A stretch of DNA of 64,000 nucleotides. Origin: Volvox africanus (Eukaryota; Chlorophyta; Chlorophyceae; Chlamydomonadales; Volvocaceae). The position numbers were made by a program, and so were the translations under genes. This document shows positions 25,632 to 39,500 of the stretch, one piece after another. Position 1 is the stretch's first letter; each line of letters starts with the position of its first letter. Where the stretch lies: positions 2,824,501 to 2,888,500 of the forward strand of contig BSDZ01000094.1 in NCBI GenBank assembly GCA_030268105.1, read 5' to 3'. The notes beneath the pieces were generated by a model. It searched no databases. It saw nothing but the letters and a program-made list of their open reading frames with translations, and was not told where the DNA came from.

Positions 25632-28600
25632 ATGAGCACGGCAGAGGACGCCGTGGCTGTGGAGTACATCGTCAGCTTGCCTACGACGGAACAGCGGCGA
25701 AATGCAACATCGATTTCGCGCTCGGAACTTTTATCAGCTGTCCGGGCGCTAACAGGCTGTCAAAGATGTGGTTTCGTCGAGCAGGTGCTGGCGGCATTGA
25801 ACCCGGAGCTCTCGTCTGCTAGGGACGCCTACCTGCCGTCCCGCCAAGGTGCAAGCGGCTGGCTGTGGGGAACTTCCGCCGCCACTACCGCCACTGTGGG
25901 GCACGACACCCTGTCAAACTCCACGTTCCAAGGCACAGGTGTTTTTCCCGTTCCTATGGGTCGGCCTTCTCTGGAGCCGCAGCCAGATGCGACTACGGCT
26001 CCTGCCATGGGTGGAGGAACGGCCACGGGTTGCCCTGTCGTTATGGCGCCTGACAAGGTCTTGGCGCTCCTTTCAAGTAGTGGAGGTTCATCCGACCTGG
26101 TGCGTTGCTGCGTGGCCGACATCCATGGAGTTGATCTGAACAGGTCTTCACAGGTCTAAATGACATGACCATTCTAAACCCTCCTAGAACCTTAACGGAG
26201 AAAGGGAAGTGCAGAGGCTGCTGCGCCTAATGCTGGAGAACGGTATCCACTGGGCTCTGGGAACTGACACTTCATATTCCACCCGCTCTGCTGCTATTCG
26301 CAGCTGCTTGCGTCATCTTGATGGTAATACGCTTCTCAAAGCAAATGTCACCACTCAAGGCCCCGCCCCGTTAACCATCAGCGCCATGCCTCACCCCGTT
26401 AACGGCCACTGTCGTGCCAAACAAGTATTAGATCGAATTACCACATTTCCCACCGACGACCGGGCTCGCCGTCCACCCATGCAGCCATACTGTTCTTATC
26501 ACAGCAGCCCATCCGAGACATCTATCATGACCAACGTGCACTCAACCTGCGCTGTCATCCCATCAAACATACCATCCGGAGAGCTCTGTTTTATACACGC
26601 CACTTCTGCAGGCTGGGCTAATGCAATTTTCTTGGAAGGAAACGGGCAGTGGTGGAGCTGGTCGTGATGCCGACAGCGGCAGGGGGTTCAATGCTGGTAA
26701 CGCTGGTAACGACGGCGCGGACCGACTGGCCCTCAGGGACTCGTTGCTTAGCCGGCCCCGGTTGTTGCGTCGCTTTCTGGTCGACTCCATAGGGTTGATG
26801 CAGGTGAGGTTAAGAAAGCGGGATTCCAGTGTTCGCGTGCCAAGATGGCAGTTCCGCGCCCTTCCAGTAGCCCAAGTTTGGGTTGAGATGGGGGTTTCAG
26901 TGGGATCCCTCCGAATCCATCAGATCATTAATATCACCGAATTTACAAAGGCTTCAGAGGCCAAAACTGACGCGGGCGCTAGCTCGCAATCAGTACCCGG
27001 GATAATGATCTGTTGCTGCTTTTCGTCCTGTGGATGCGATTGAACATTTTGGTAATGGGGCGTAATAAGGCTGACGCGAAGCCTCGGGGCAAACGTCACC
27101 TACAAGGAAGTGAAAATGGTTTCAGGGCCCTATCTGAGCCTTCTTGCATCCATCACAGACCCTGGCGGAGGACGTGGGTGACTGCAGCCGCCACAGTGGC
27201 TATCCGGGGCCTACTGAGCTGGCGTCTACCCTGGCACGCCTGGACTTGCAACGACGTCACACACTCGAACGGTTGGCGGCCTGGGGGGTGCTGAAGATGC
27301 AGTCCCCGCAAGCGCCAACGGCTGGATCTTCACGGGGCTCGAGCCTGTTGGCGGAGACAGATACGGTCCCGGAGGAGCTTGGGAGCACGGGCGTGGACGT
27401 GGACCTGGACGCAGATGTGGATGATCCGGCGCTAGCTCTGGCGATTCAGCTAAGCTTGCGGGAGTCAGGGATGCTGTCCACCGCGTCTGCTATCACGCCT
27501 CAGCCGTCGCCGCCGCCGGCGGGGTCCCCTGCGTCGGCGGGTGGCCACAGCCCGGGCCGCTTCGTGCGCGCAGACGGGGGCACGCAGCAGCACCACTGCA
27601 ACTCTCCTCGGCACCAGCAGCAACAGCAGCAATCACTGACAAGTACGCCGCGACGAATGCAGCGGATTACGCCCAGACAGACCGTGATAACCCCGCTCTC
27701 AGCATCTCTGCCAGGTGCGCAGAGAAAGTGTAGTCAAGCCTCGTCTTTGGCAGGATGAGGTTGTGGAGATAGGACTTCAATCTGGGTACGACAGTTCACA
27801 GTTAGCCTCCAATTTCATTCGCCTTAAAACTACCGAACGCGACTGGAATGCCTGGTAAATTGTGGTGTGCGCCACAGCTTTTTCCTGATGTCCCCCACAC
27901 CGGCACGCTTCTTGCGCTAATCTTGTGATGTAGGTCACAGTCCGGGAGCCTCCATACTGGGATCTGCTGGTGGCAGCCGTCCCAGCGCCGCCACGGCCGC
28001 TGGGGGGGAGCTGGCCGCTTCATGTGAGGTGCGAGGTAACTAGGGCTATCCGACTTGCATATTGCGCAATGCAGGCTGGGGCTCTCGTGCAACAGGTTCG
28101 TGTGAACCTTCCGTGCGGTCATATGCTCCTCCTACAATGCAAAACAGTGGCGTCATTAAGAATGAGTGGATTAACGGGGAAGCCTATATTCAGAGCAACC
28201 AACTTACGAAGATGGCGCTGTTTGTCGCTTACTCTTTTGTCAAACCGCTTGCCGGCTGGGCGGTCGGTCAATCTAACGGGCTTGCATCAGTCACATCGTC
28301 TAAGATCTAGCCTTCGACCCGATCTGCTTTAAGAGGGTAATTCGTGCCTTGATCTCGACCATGAATGCGGTGGCGAAATAATAATTACCAAACAGCAAAT
28401 AATACCGGCTTCGGTCCTGACGACTTCAGGGATAGCGTTAGCTATTAGAAAACAGAGTACAAAAATGAGCTGGTCCATATAAGTTGCCTCAATTGTTGTA
28501 TGGTGAATGTTACACGCTTCTTCCTGCGTTAAAAGCCAGGCTTTCAAAAATTCACGCGCTTAATGCATGCCTGTCCGGTGCTGCTTCGGCCTTTCCTTTC

Positions 28601-31600
28601 CCCAAATCTTCTCTTGGGCACCCTATTGCTGCTGCCTAGCCCACTGCAAATCAGTTGCTTGTCCGACGATTACTCATGCAATCCTCAAGTCATCCCTTAG
28701 CCGGCAGGCAATAAACTGTAGGCTCCCCACCCTGTGTTGCACGTCCGCCTGCGTCGGCTCAGCAGCAACAGCAGTATTCGCAGGTCCAGGCCTCGCGCCT
28801 ACCGGTGGCGGCGGTGTTGGCGGCGACCGAGGATCTAACGGACGCCTCCGTGCTGGTGGACTCTGCGGCGGTGGAGGCGTTGCCAGAGGGTTTAAGGGAG
28901 CGGGTGAAGCACCTCGTGTCACAGTTGGTCCAGGTGGGCTTACAGGACAGCGCGACTGTACCTCGTTACTAGAAACGCGGTTATGCAGGTGATGGAAGGG
29001 TGATTAACTGGCTTAGCGCCTTGTTGGGAAGAATGGCACCCGGCTTAGGCACCTTGTTGGGAAGAAGGGTAACATGGTCGGCAGCGATCAGGTTGCAGGT
29101 GCGGCCCATCCATGAGATGCGTCTGTTGAAGGCGCGAAGTTGGTGAAAGGTTCTGACTGGCTACGAGGCAGGAGGACGGCAGGCGGACGGCAAGAGGGAG
29201 GCCCCGCGAACCCACACTATCTACCCCGGCATTTACAACAGTATAGGGGGCCCTTATTCCCTGCGTTCCCACTTTTCATGTCCGTAAGGGTGCTAGCCAT
29301 TCTTATTATTTTCTTGGACTCTTCCTCTTCCCCTTACGTAATCTATGCATGCTGTCTTGGGTGCGCTATGCCAGGTGCAGCAACGCCGCGGCCGTCTGGA
29401 GCATGCCTGGCAACACAGCATCCTAGCAGCTGGCCGCAAGCTACTGCTGATCCTACTGCAGATGTTGTGGGTCTCACTGCCCCGTGCAGCAGCATCGGTG
29501 GGGCGAACAGCGGAGCAACCAAGCTCCATCAGCGAGGTAGCGGAGGCACCAGAGCAGAGAGGTGGTATGTCGGCTCTGTGGCAACGCGCGGGGCTGCCTT
29601 TGGCGGTGGGGAACGGTGTGCCAGCGCAGCTATCGTTACTACCAGATCCGCGACAATCCCCCAGCCGGCCTCAGCCCCAATCGCCGCAGCCCCCCCAGCC
29701 TCAGTCCCAGTCGCCACAACCCCGCCGCCTGGCCCGCTACGAAGGTCTGCTCGCTGACCTAGCGGCAGGTCTGGGTGAAGAAGACACGCACCTCGTTATG
29801 GATCTGGGTTTGAATCCCGACCTCGGCCTCGGCCTCCACCTGAGGTCTGAGCCGAGTGCGCTTGAAAGCCGGGACAATCTTGCAGAGATTGGCGGTGGAC
29901 GGCATGCTGAAGGAGATACCTCTGTAATCTTAGGGCAAAATGGTAGCGCAAGCGTAGGCAGCAACGGCAGTGGCGATGATAATGGCGATGAGGGTTGGGA
30001 CGCGGCTCTTGGAGGCCGAGGCGGCATCAGAATCCACAGTGTTGTAACTGTCCCTCAATACCGTGCTTCAAATCTTCAGCGCTCTTCGGGGCTACCTTCG
30101 CCAACGGCAGCCACAGGTCGTCAGGAGGCGATAGCGACTGGGCAACCCGGGCTGACCGGCAGAAGCTGGTACGGGGCTCAACCCCCTGCTGCTGCGATGG
30201 AGATAGCACTCGAGACTGGACGCGGAGGCCTCGGTAGAGGGTTTCGTTATGGTGGCTTGCAATTCCAGCGCGACGCTTGCCAGCCGGAGTGCGTGACGGC
30301 GAGGGAGCAGCAGGCAGAGCAGCTGCGTGCTTTGCAGGTATGTAAGTGGGCAACTAGGTATTGTGGGACAACTTGGATTAGGGAGGGGGACTGAAGTTCG
30401 GCCGAGACTATTGCCTGCTAGAAATTCAGCGTTGGGAGACCTAGCCGCTGGGGTCCATTGTCGTCAGTAATGCGCTCCTCTGTGCCTGAGTTAGTCGCGT
30501 GCTGAAAGACAATGGGAAGTACGGGGATTTTTTAGCAGTGGAAAAGCAGAAAGCGTGGCGGCTCTATTGTTGAGTCGTAACACTCTTGCCAGACGCGAAA
30601 TGCTTTTCCGGGCCCACTACGCCTGGTCTCAAATGCTGCCGCCGCGTTTGTTAATGCGCTGCTGCTTTTGCATTGCCGCAGAACCAGCTGCACCGCTGCC
30701 AGTCTTCTCAATCAGAGCTGCAAGGGGAGATAGGGCGCCTGCTGGACATGTTAACAGAGCAACGGAAGATGCAGGAACAGGTGTGTCGGAGCAAGGGAGT
30801 GGTGGGGCGGGACCCACATTTAGGCATGGCGTTAGTGCCAGCCCGTGTGGCGGGGAAGAAACTCGGTGGGTGAGGAGTTGCTGATGGCCTGGATAAAAGT
30901 TGGCACGTGGATATGTGGGCCTTGCTGGCCCTGGCGCTTCTGGACACGTTTGCAATGTGGCATCGCATGTGAGCGGGCGACGCAGTCATTGCAACATATA
31001 TGCGATATACAAGGCGCATCTTATGCACTCGTTGGTACACGTAGTTAGAATGTCAGCAGTACCCAAGAACACCCGCAGTCATGCAGACCGAATGGAACGC
31101 CCTACGACGGAAAGAGTGCCAACTAAAAGATGTTTCACCTGCCATCTAAACCGATTCTGTCGAACCCTCCAGGCCACAGCGGTGTTGCGTGGTGACCTAG
31201 CCCAGTGGCAGGCCGAGCCGGCGGCGCTCCAGGGGATGGGCGCGGAGGAGCTTGGAGAGCTGGCAGCCAAACTGGAGGCGGCGCTCAACAGGGTGCGGGC
31301 AGCGCAGCTGCAGGTGGGCCGACAGCTGCTTGTGGTTTTGTACGTGCATAGGCGTACTCGAGTTGGGAGGTGATCCTTCTTTTGCATAAGGGACGAATGC
31401 CGCTGGCGCGAAAACCAGGGCCAGAGAGCGGACTTGTGGCAGAAGGGCCAGCCAATGAAGACAGCAAGCATCGCAGTCCTCAGTGGGGTACATGACACAG
31501 AAGCAATGCAGAACCTTCGCAACATCCAATCCCTATTCGAAGCAGGCTAGGTTGTGGACTAGACGAAGGAGGATAAACATGAGAATTACAAGTTGGTTGC

Positions 31601-32113
31601 AGCTAGGGCAGGTAGCAACAACAGGGCTCGTGGATAATGTTGGGACAGAGTTACATCGGATTTGTTTAATGGTCCTGGCAGAGGCGGCTGACTAGCCCAA
31701 AGTTGTGTGTCATCCGCCCGCATCGTATGTCAGGTATTTCGGCGACGAAAACGTTGCCTCAAGTATTAGTCCAAAGTCCACTTCCTGGTATAGCACCTAG
31801 GAACCTACCCCTGCAATCAAGTTTCTCCGTTCTCTTAACTCGCTATTCGGCCCTGTACTTAATCTGCGCGCTCATTTTCATTTGCTTCTACCGTTGCTGG
31901 TTAGGGCACTAAGCGATAAAGATAATATTTGCAAATGCTTGGGGCGTGCAGGCTGCTGCAGAACGGGACCTGCTGTGTCCAGTGTGCTGGGAGCTGCGGA
32001 AGGGGCTGGTCTTCGGCTGCGGCCACCAGACGTGCTGCTCCTGTGGGGAGAAGCTTGCTGCCTGTCCAATCTGCAGGAAGGCCGTCAGCCTCCGCATAAA
32101 GGTCTACAGCTGA
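25632..32113 (+). CDS. UIM and RING-finger protein, putative E3 ubiquitin ligase
   Basis: Exon chain 25632-26153, 26215-26323, about 26658-26803, 27159-27714, 27934-28028, 28763-28933, 29375-30337, 30682-30780, 31173-31313, 31952-32113, about 987 residues from ATG 25632. The C-terminal 53 residues are a C3HC4 RING: CPVCWELRKGLVFGCGHQTC, then CSCGEKLAACPICR, and a basic end LRIKVYS. It is closest by eye to the RGLG/copine-type RING, but no VWA domain is present. A ubiquitin-interacting motif lies at about 27421-27468 (DDPALALAIQLSLRES). Just before the RING is a helical, coiled-coil-like segment (exons 9-10). The long middle is low complexity. RING proteins pass ubiquitin from an E2 to substrates, and the UIM would bind ubiquitin. 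The acceptor of exon 3-4 is ambiguous (26612, 26658) and the 61-base intron after 26153 is short. Targets are unknown. Confidence 0.8.
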
Positions 32114-32159
32114 GCGCAACCAAAGTGGTGGGAAGGAAGTGAGGCGCGAACCCTAGGAA

Positions 32160-32164
32160 TGTAA
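32160..32164 (+). terminator. TGTAA poly(A) signal of the RING gene
   Basis: A TGTAA lies 46 bases past the RING stop codon, with another at about 32,255. Either could set the transcript end. Confidence 0.5.
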
Positions 32165-34366
32165 AACTACACGTGGTTCGAGCGAAGCTGTCGTTGTGAC
32201 AAGTGAAGTTCATTGCGTGCTGCCTGGCGCGAGGAACGGCTCAAGGAAAGGGAACTGTAAAGTGGCAGGGGTGGGAAGGGCCCAAGGAGGAGTCCGACGA
32301 GCTAATCATGCTATATGATGGTAGGGTCTTGCATGCATACCTTCCGTGGACGGTTAGATCATGGGGGCTTCATGTTTGACGGGTGGTTTTGCGCGGGCAG
32401 GCAAGTTGGGACGGCGCCCTTCAACTGCCAGTGACAGAGTGATGTGGCACCAGTTACACTCTGCACGTCTTGCGTGTCTCTACAACGATTGGGAATGCGC
32501 TCGACAGAGGTAGTAAACTCGGGGTTCAGGGTTTGGGGCCCCAACAACGCTGGCTTAAGGTGGCCCTGAAAGCTTTCAAGGCCTGGACTAAGTCGGTCGC
32601 CGCTCATGAGCGCGTGTGTTCCCGAGTTTGATATCTCCGTCAGTACTTGGCGAGGGGTGCTGGAAAAGCTGCGAGGAACTTGGTATGGGAAAACTTTTTG
32701 GGTAGGTTTGTATGTGCTTGCTGACTGACTGACTGTACAGAAATAGTATTCACGCTTCGAAATCCCCCTGGTGTATGTTCATCGCTTTGGGGTGGGGACA
32801 ACCTGAATGGATGTTCCGGATGGACACCCCTGTCTCTAGCCATCTTTGCCTCTCACTTTCAGCTGATTGGAGTTCGCTCGATCTAATTCCTGCTTCGTCG
32901 TCTATGCCTCGGCCTACGAACGCTTTCAATCAAATGATAGATTAGAGCTTTTGCAAGTGATTTCACAACTATCAGCATGATCAAGAAGGACTTGCTCGCC
33001 TGCCGAAAGCCACCGCGGGCGCGCATCTATGCCCGTGAATTCAGCAGTTTCCTAGGATAATTACGCCCCGCCAGAAGCACATCCCAACAGGCCATGCGTA
33101 CTTGCAAACTTGAGTGTGCTCTTAGTGTACTCTTTCCTTCCTCCTCAGCGTGCGCCACATCCCCGCATCCCGTCAGGTCCCATCTGGATGTCTCGGCGGA
33201 CCGGTGAAGGACCAGGGCGGATAGGGACTAGGGACCAGGGCACGTTGCTAGTTTCGCACGCATCTAACAACACGCCCAGCTGCACAAACAAAGATGACGC
33301 ACTTATCTTGAGCTGACCACGGCATGATGTACTTCTATCATCCATTATCAGTGCGATACGCTACGATACGTAGTCACATGGCGGCTTAGGCAGAATAATC
33401 GTCAACAATACGTCGGGCTTGTGGGCGAAATATCACCGTTGGCGGGTGGTGATGTGTTGCGAGTCTCTCCATTAATGTACAAAAGAAGCGAATTAATGAG
33501 CACCTCACGCTGTAGACGGGTGAAGCTCCTCCGCGCAATACTCGTCATGTGGCTCAATCCGGGCAATGCGGATGTGGAGCAGCAGTGGCGGCGGCAGCCT
33601 CTGGCACGCATCACGGCGGCAGCGGCACTAACCGACGGTTGCCGAAGCAAGCAAAAATACGGTAACAAGCAGTGCGCTAAAAAAAATACCTGTGCACAAT
33701 GCGAATATTGGCCGGGGCGACTGCTAAATATCCTAGCCTTTGTGCTCAAACCTTTGTTTCAACGCCACCGCATTCCCCAACATTAGCGCTCAATTTGGCG
33801 CAAAGTAGGCCTTGACGATTAGAACCACGCAATTGCGCGATACATGATACCTTGCAACAATTGGCCAAGCTTCGCCGCTCTGTACTTCTACCCAATTCCC
33901 TGGCCGTACGCCGATAACAGCGACAGCCGACTGCTATGTCCGTCAGTGAGCTATTCAATCTCAGCCACTGATGACCACTTTCACGCGGTAACAATCCATA
34001 CCCGGCTGTCTGCTATATACAGTTCCCCTTTCCTCCCATCGCCATCGCGCTGGACGCCTTTCCCAGCACCGATAAGCAACTAAGCCAAGGACTGCGCTCG
34101 ATGCATTCCAGACAGAGTCCGGCCATCGCCCCAATTCAACCTGCCTCGTCACAAGCGCCCGCAACAAATCTTTTCACGGTACGCACCTGCCCGCCTCGCT
34201 GGTTGATAGATGGGCCGCCCCACCATCTCGGAATGGCATACCCCCTTCCTCGCGGAGCATAGGTAAAACACCCGCACCTACCTGCCGGGAATTTTTATAT
34301 TTAGCATGGAACCCCCTATGTTCTCACTATCGCCTTTGCAAGCTTCATTCGTCTCCTCAACCACAT
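32165..34366. other. Convergent intergenic region, RING gene / cyclase gene
   Basis: Both flanking genes end here. No coding exon is supported. Expected content is the two 3' untranslated regions and spacer. Confidence 0.5.
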
Positions 34367-36538
34367 CTAATGGGCCCCGCTGCTGTTGCTGCTGTTGCTA
34401 CTGCTCACTGCATTCGGCCGGTCAGATGCCATTAGCCCGGGTGAGACCAGCATGCGAGCCGTCACCTCCAGTTCTGAATCTGACATGGAGTCGTGGTGGA
34501 GCTGCTGCTGCTGCTGCTGCTGCTGGGACTCGGAAATTGTGACCCCACCAGACCAGCCAACTGCGCTGAAGCAATATGCGGAAACAGCGCTGCACCCTCC
34601 CGGCGTGCCGCTGACGGCATCCTCGACAGCCCCAGCATCAGCGGCGCTAGAAGAAACCATCGACCACCCCGCCAAAGTCCCTCCCTGGACGAGCCCAGCC
34701 AACCTCCATACGCTCCTTGACCCGGTCGGTCCCGCTATACATGCACCGGCAGTGCACTCGGGGCTGCCCAGATCTGACCCCATCAGTTTCCCCTGCCGTG
34801 ACTGCGTCAGTGGAAGACACAACGGTAGCGGTGCGGGCAGCAAGGACAACCCATCTGGGCCAGAGCATCCGTCACCATTATCCTTGTCAGCGTCGTCGCC
34901 CGGTGTGTCGCCGGCCGCCAGATCCACTGTTCTCTCCAGGTCCTGAACCGCCGGTAGGATTTGCAGTGGCGCAATGTCGTCGCCGCCACTGGTGCTGCCG
35001 TACTCACCCAAGTCTCGCACCGAGCAGCTGCCAGTGCAATCACCGGCGCCATCGGCGCCGCCGCGGAGATCGCAATGATCACATTCGACGCCGTCATCGT
35101 CGCCGTCGGCGCCACTGGACAGCCAAGGTTGCTGACGCCACGTACCGGTCACAATCCCTTCTCTAACCGCCTTTGCAACCCCCCAACCTTTGCGAGTCTG
35201 CCACATGCCTGCGAGTCTTATTGCCTGTTGCTGTTGTTGCTGCTGCTGCCCGACCGGAAGGAGATCAGGCTTCATCAGCTGAGGCAGCGGCAGTGATGGC
35301 GGCGTATGAAGACCAAAATGTTCCGTAAGGTACCTTAACAGTGGATCTCCGGGTATGCCCACGGCGCCTGCATGCCCACCATTGGACGCAGTCAAGGCGC
35401 GCGGAAGCTTTGGCTTTTCAGCCTCACGCCATCCACTGCATTCCGCTGACAGTTTCAGATCTGGAGGGTGCTGTAATGGTAGCGGCACCGATACTGGAAG
35501 TTCTTTTGAGGAGTCATTAAGGCCGTCTTTTCGTTGGGCGGCCTGGACGACCGATTGGGAGCTGCCTGCGCATGCCACCCGCGGCTGCAGGGCGGCTGGG
35601 CCGCCAGCCACCATCCCACAGCCACCAGCAGCACCAGCTGCAGCGTGGCTGTCACCGCCACCACTACTACCATTACAGCTAGGCCAAAGTCTTCTGTTAA
35701 TCACTTGGCAGCGGAAATTCCTATCGGCACCGCTGCCATAGGTACTACGGCCATCAACAGCCGCGCCGCTGCCACCACCATCTCTGCCACCATCTCTGTC
35801 ACCATCTCTGCCACCATCTCTGTCACCGATCGCTGGCATTACACCCGCATCCAAGATGTCCCTCACGCTAGTGCTGCCGCCTAAGTCCGCCCTTAGCGTG
35901 GAGGCTGGGAACGATAGGCTGTACTCGGGTCCGTCCCCGTCGCCCTCCTGTTCCTTCCCCCTCTCGCCCTCTCCCCAGCCGTGAGCCCCTTTCGACCCTG
36001 GCCCGACAGTCCTGAACGGGTCAGCGTCCCCAACTATCCCCTCCTCGGCCCCGCCATGGCTGCTCGGGAGCTGCGTTTCGGTGCGGCCAGAGTGCGTCGA
36101 GCAGGTCCCGATCCGCCCTGGCTTGCTCCTGTCCCTGGTGTCTGGGGACTCCACCATTTGCACGCTGATGGAAGCGCTGGAACCTGTCGCCACCACCGCA
36201 GGCTGTGCTACGGCTTTCATGCAATGAGTGGCACTACACATGAAGGTCTGCACGTTCGGGGCAGCTGATGCAGCCGTGGCGTCCGTAGCCGTCGCTAAAA
36301 CCGTTGGCGACGTCTGTTGGGACATAAAACGTTTGACATCGACGGTGACAGATTCGGCGATGGTGGTGGTACCGAAGGAGGCGGCGGGGATGCCAGCGGC
36401 GGAGTTCACGCTGTAGCCATTACCACGGGGGCAAGTTTCCTCGTGGCAGCCTACCAAATGGCAGAGGGCTGAAGGAGACGACAAGGACTGCCCGAGCAGA
36501 CTGCCGTGCGTACGATGCTCTTGTTGCTCCTGCTGCTG

Positions 36539-36578
<40 letters not shown>

Positions 36579-39500
36579 ATGGCAAGTTCCTGATGCGACT
36601 TAAGCAGCTGTAGGTCTCGTTGCGGTGGCGGCTGACGCGGAGGTAACGGCCGAAATAGAAGCCCGTCTGCCCGCTGATGTGGTGGGGACGGCAACTGAAG
36701 CGGCAGTGGCCGTGCTGCTGGCGGCTGTTGCAGCACCTGCATGTCCTGATGTTCACGATAAACGCCTGCGATGTGGCCTGAGCGACTTCCGATGACCTGG
36801 TCAGCGACTCCCCTGGAGCTCTCCATGGACACCCTGCGGCCAGGAGGCTGCAGCATCCACCGTTGCTCCCCGGATGCCAGGGAGGCACGGAATAGCCGTG
36901 ACGCTCGATGAGCGCATATGACATCTACTGGAGCTGCCGCCACCTTGGCAGTCAGCGGCGGAGTACCCGGACAAGTCCGGTGCCTCGCGGATTTCAACGT
37001 GGCGCCAGATGGTAACGTGCTGTCGCTGCCACCGGGAGAGCTCCCCATGAGCAGGGTGCTGCGAAAGCCAGTTCCCCGGGTGATCATTTCTTCCACTAAA
37101 GCCCCACTACCGAGGGTGCCTTTGGCATCCAAACCATTGCCGGATGCAGTGACGTCGTTGCATCGTATACAACCCCGTCCCAGGCCCTGCAGGTGCTCAT
37201 GTCGGTTTCCGGTATCGGTTACGAGAACAGGAGCGCAGGAGTAGGTCCCTGCCACTGGTAGCTGAAGCGCTTGGCTTCTTCGGCGGCTGCCGCAAGGGTT
37301 TGTTTGTGGGGCCACAGATGGCCGCCCATTGACCAAGGCCAGGTTCCCGAACGATAGCTCCGAAACCCTAGGCAGTGGCAGGCTGGCTGAGCTGCGAGTG
37401 CCGCTGGTCCCCGGCACCGGCAACCCCAACGGGCTGGACAGGAGTCCAGAGCCCATTCTTTCGGCATCGCTTCCGTCGCTGTCGTCGTCTCCGATGTGCA
37501 GCTCACCTATCGGCAGGAGCCCGGACGGCGACTGCCGAGTAGAGGGCCGAGTGGATGCAGGCCAAAGAGTGTCCTCCGGTCCAGGGATAAGGCCCCCTGG
37601 GGAGCCGTCAACGGTCCTCAAATCGAAGGTAGGAGGCGAGCTGGCTCTGAAAGCAGCCAGTGTCGCGGTTGGAGACCGTTGTCGTGAGCAAAGATTTGTA
37701 TACGGCTGGGGTTGGGGTTGTTGTGGAAGTGTGGAATGCATGCTGGAGGAAAGGCACTGCGCGGTAGCGTAGCAACCCGGTGATGACCCCCCAGACATGA
37801 AGCCCCGTCCTCCCATCGTTACCGCGCTGACTGGTGGCGGTGGCGGTGCCGCTGTCGGAGGCAGCGGAGCCGGGCGGAGCCAGCCGATGGCGGCTGCTAG
37901 TTGTCGTCGAATGGCACTGGCGTCGGGCCGCAGGGATTGGTAGAAGCTGCGAAGCACCCGGCCCATCGTTATCGTACATTTTATGAGGCTTAAGTTTGCA
38001 TGGATGCATGAGGAGGGGTCCTTAGGGCCTTGGGGCCAGGGGGCCTGGGAGGGGTAACGTCGGTTATTTTCGCGGCAAACTGCAGCGGCCCCAGATCATT
38101 TGGATGGCGGCTGGCAAGAAGGCATGAAGACAGCGAGAGGAGAAGGCAGGAGGACAAGATGCTGGGGCATGTGCAAATCGCGGTGTCTCTCTGCCCCCAC
38201 ACCGAGTTCGATTTCTAGCCTTCTTGCGTCAAAACAAACTACCCTTCCCTTGCCTGTGGCAATCTATTTACTCGCTACAGGCGAATCCCCGATGATGGCA
38301 GCAACCGCGCTGGCGCCGCAGAAATACCCCAAAGCATACACACCTGCAAACGAAAATGCTGGGCTTGCCACCGCGTTTGTGTACAATGCTGCAGCGGTGA
38401 TGCAGCGGGGAGAAAGCTACCAATGGACACATGTCACCATTCGAGCCCGCCAAGGTAGCCATCCCTGGATCACGAGGTGAGGGGATAGCTGGAGTAGCGA
38501 CGATAGGTGCAGTGGTCGGCGACAGGCCCCCTGTGCGCCTCGTCAATCCGCTGATCGTGTGCCTCAAGCTGCCGCCAAGGACTGCCATCTCGGGCGACTG
38601 TTGTAGCGGCGGCGGTGACCGTAAGTACATCACATCTCTATTGCCACTGCCACCACTTGATGTCAGGGCAACGGCTCCATACTGCTGCTCCTCTGGCTGC
38701 GGCGGCTGTGGTTGAGACTGCCCCTGCCCGGGCACTGACGTCGTTGTTGGCTCCGGGTTGAACGCTGCAGGTGATGCCGCCGCCGCCGCCATCGCCACAG
38801 CTGCCGCCGCCATCGCTGCCTGGGCCGCCACCGCCTCTGCACACGTAACCTCACAGCATAACACCTGCCCACTTGCCGCTACGCTGCCAGCCAGACGCAT
38901 GGCCAGACGCACTGGCTTTCCGGCGTATCCGATGTCGTGCGTGTGGTCCTGCACACTCCAGCTGATGGGGCCTGTGGCGATGCCGACGCGAACCCTGCCG
39001 AAATAACAGGTTTAGGTAGGTGGTAGGTGGTAGGTGGCAGTGGTAGTCAGCGAAAAAGTGAACGGTACAGACTGAAGACGCGGGGAAGGGGAAGGGAAAG
39101 TGGTAGGGAGGTTAGGGAGGGGTTCACAACCATCCTCTAATGTTATATAATTAGGATAGTTCGTAAGATGTTGATCCGCCTCTTCGTATTCATTCATACC
39201 CTTACTGGATCATACCTGAGTCCACGGAGCAACAACCGGTTGGAACGTCGAGTTCCAGCTTGCGCGCTGCTGCTTCCTGCACCGCCGCCGCCGGCAGCAC
39301 GCCGCCGGCTGCTGCCGCCGCCGCCACCGCCACCATCGTCTGCACCGCCGCCGAGACTGTCGTATTCACTCGGTTCACACGGCAGCCCCCGTGGTGGCAT
39401 GCGCTGTGGCAGGATTTCATCCAGTCCCTCTACTGCCTCCGCAGCTTCGGCGGCTGCGGTCACATCTATTGCCGCCTCGCCACCGCCACCGCCACCGCCA

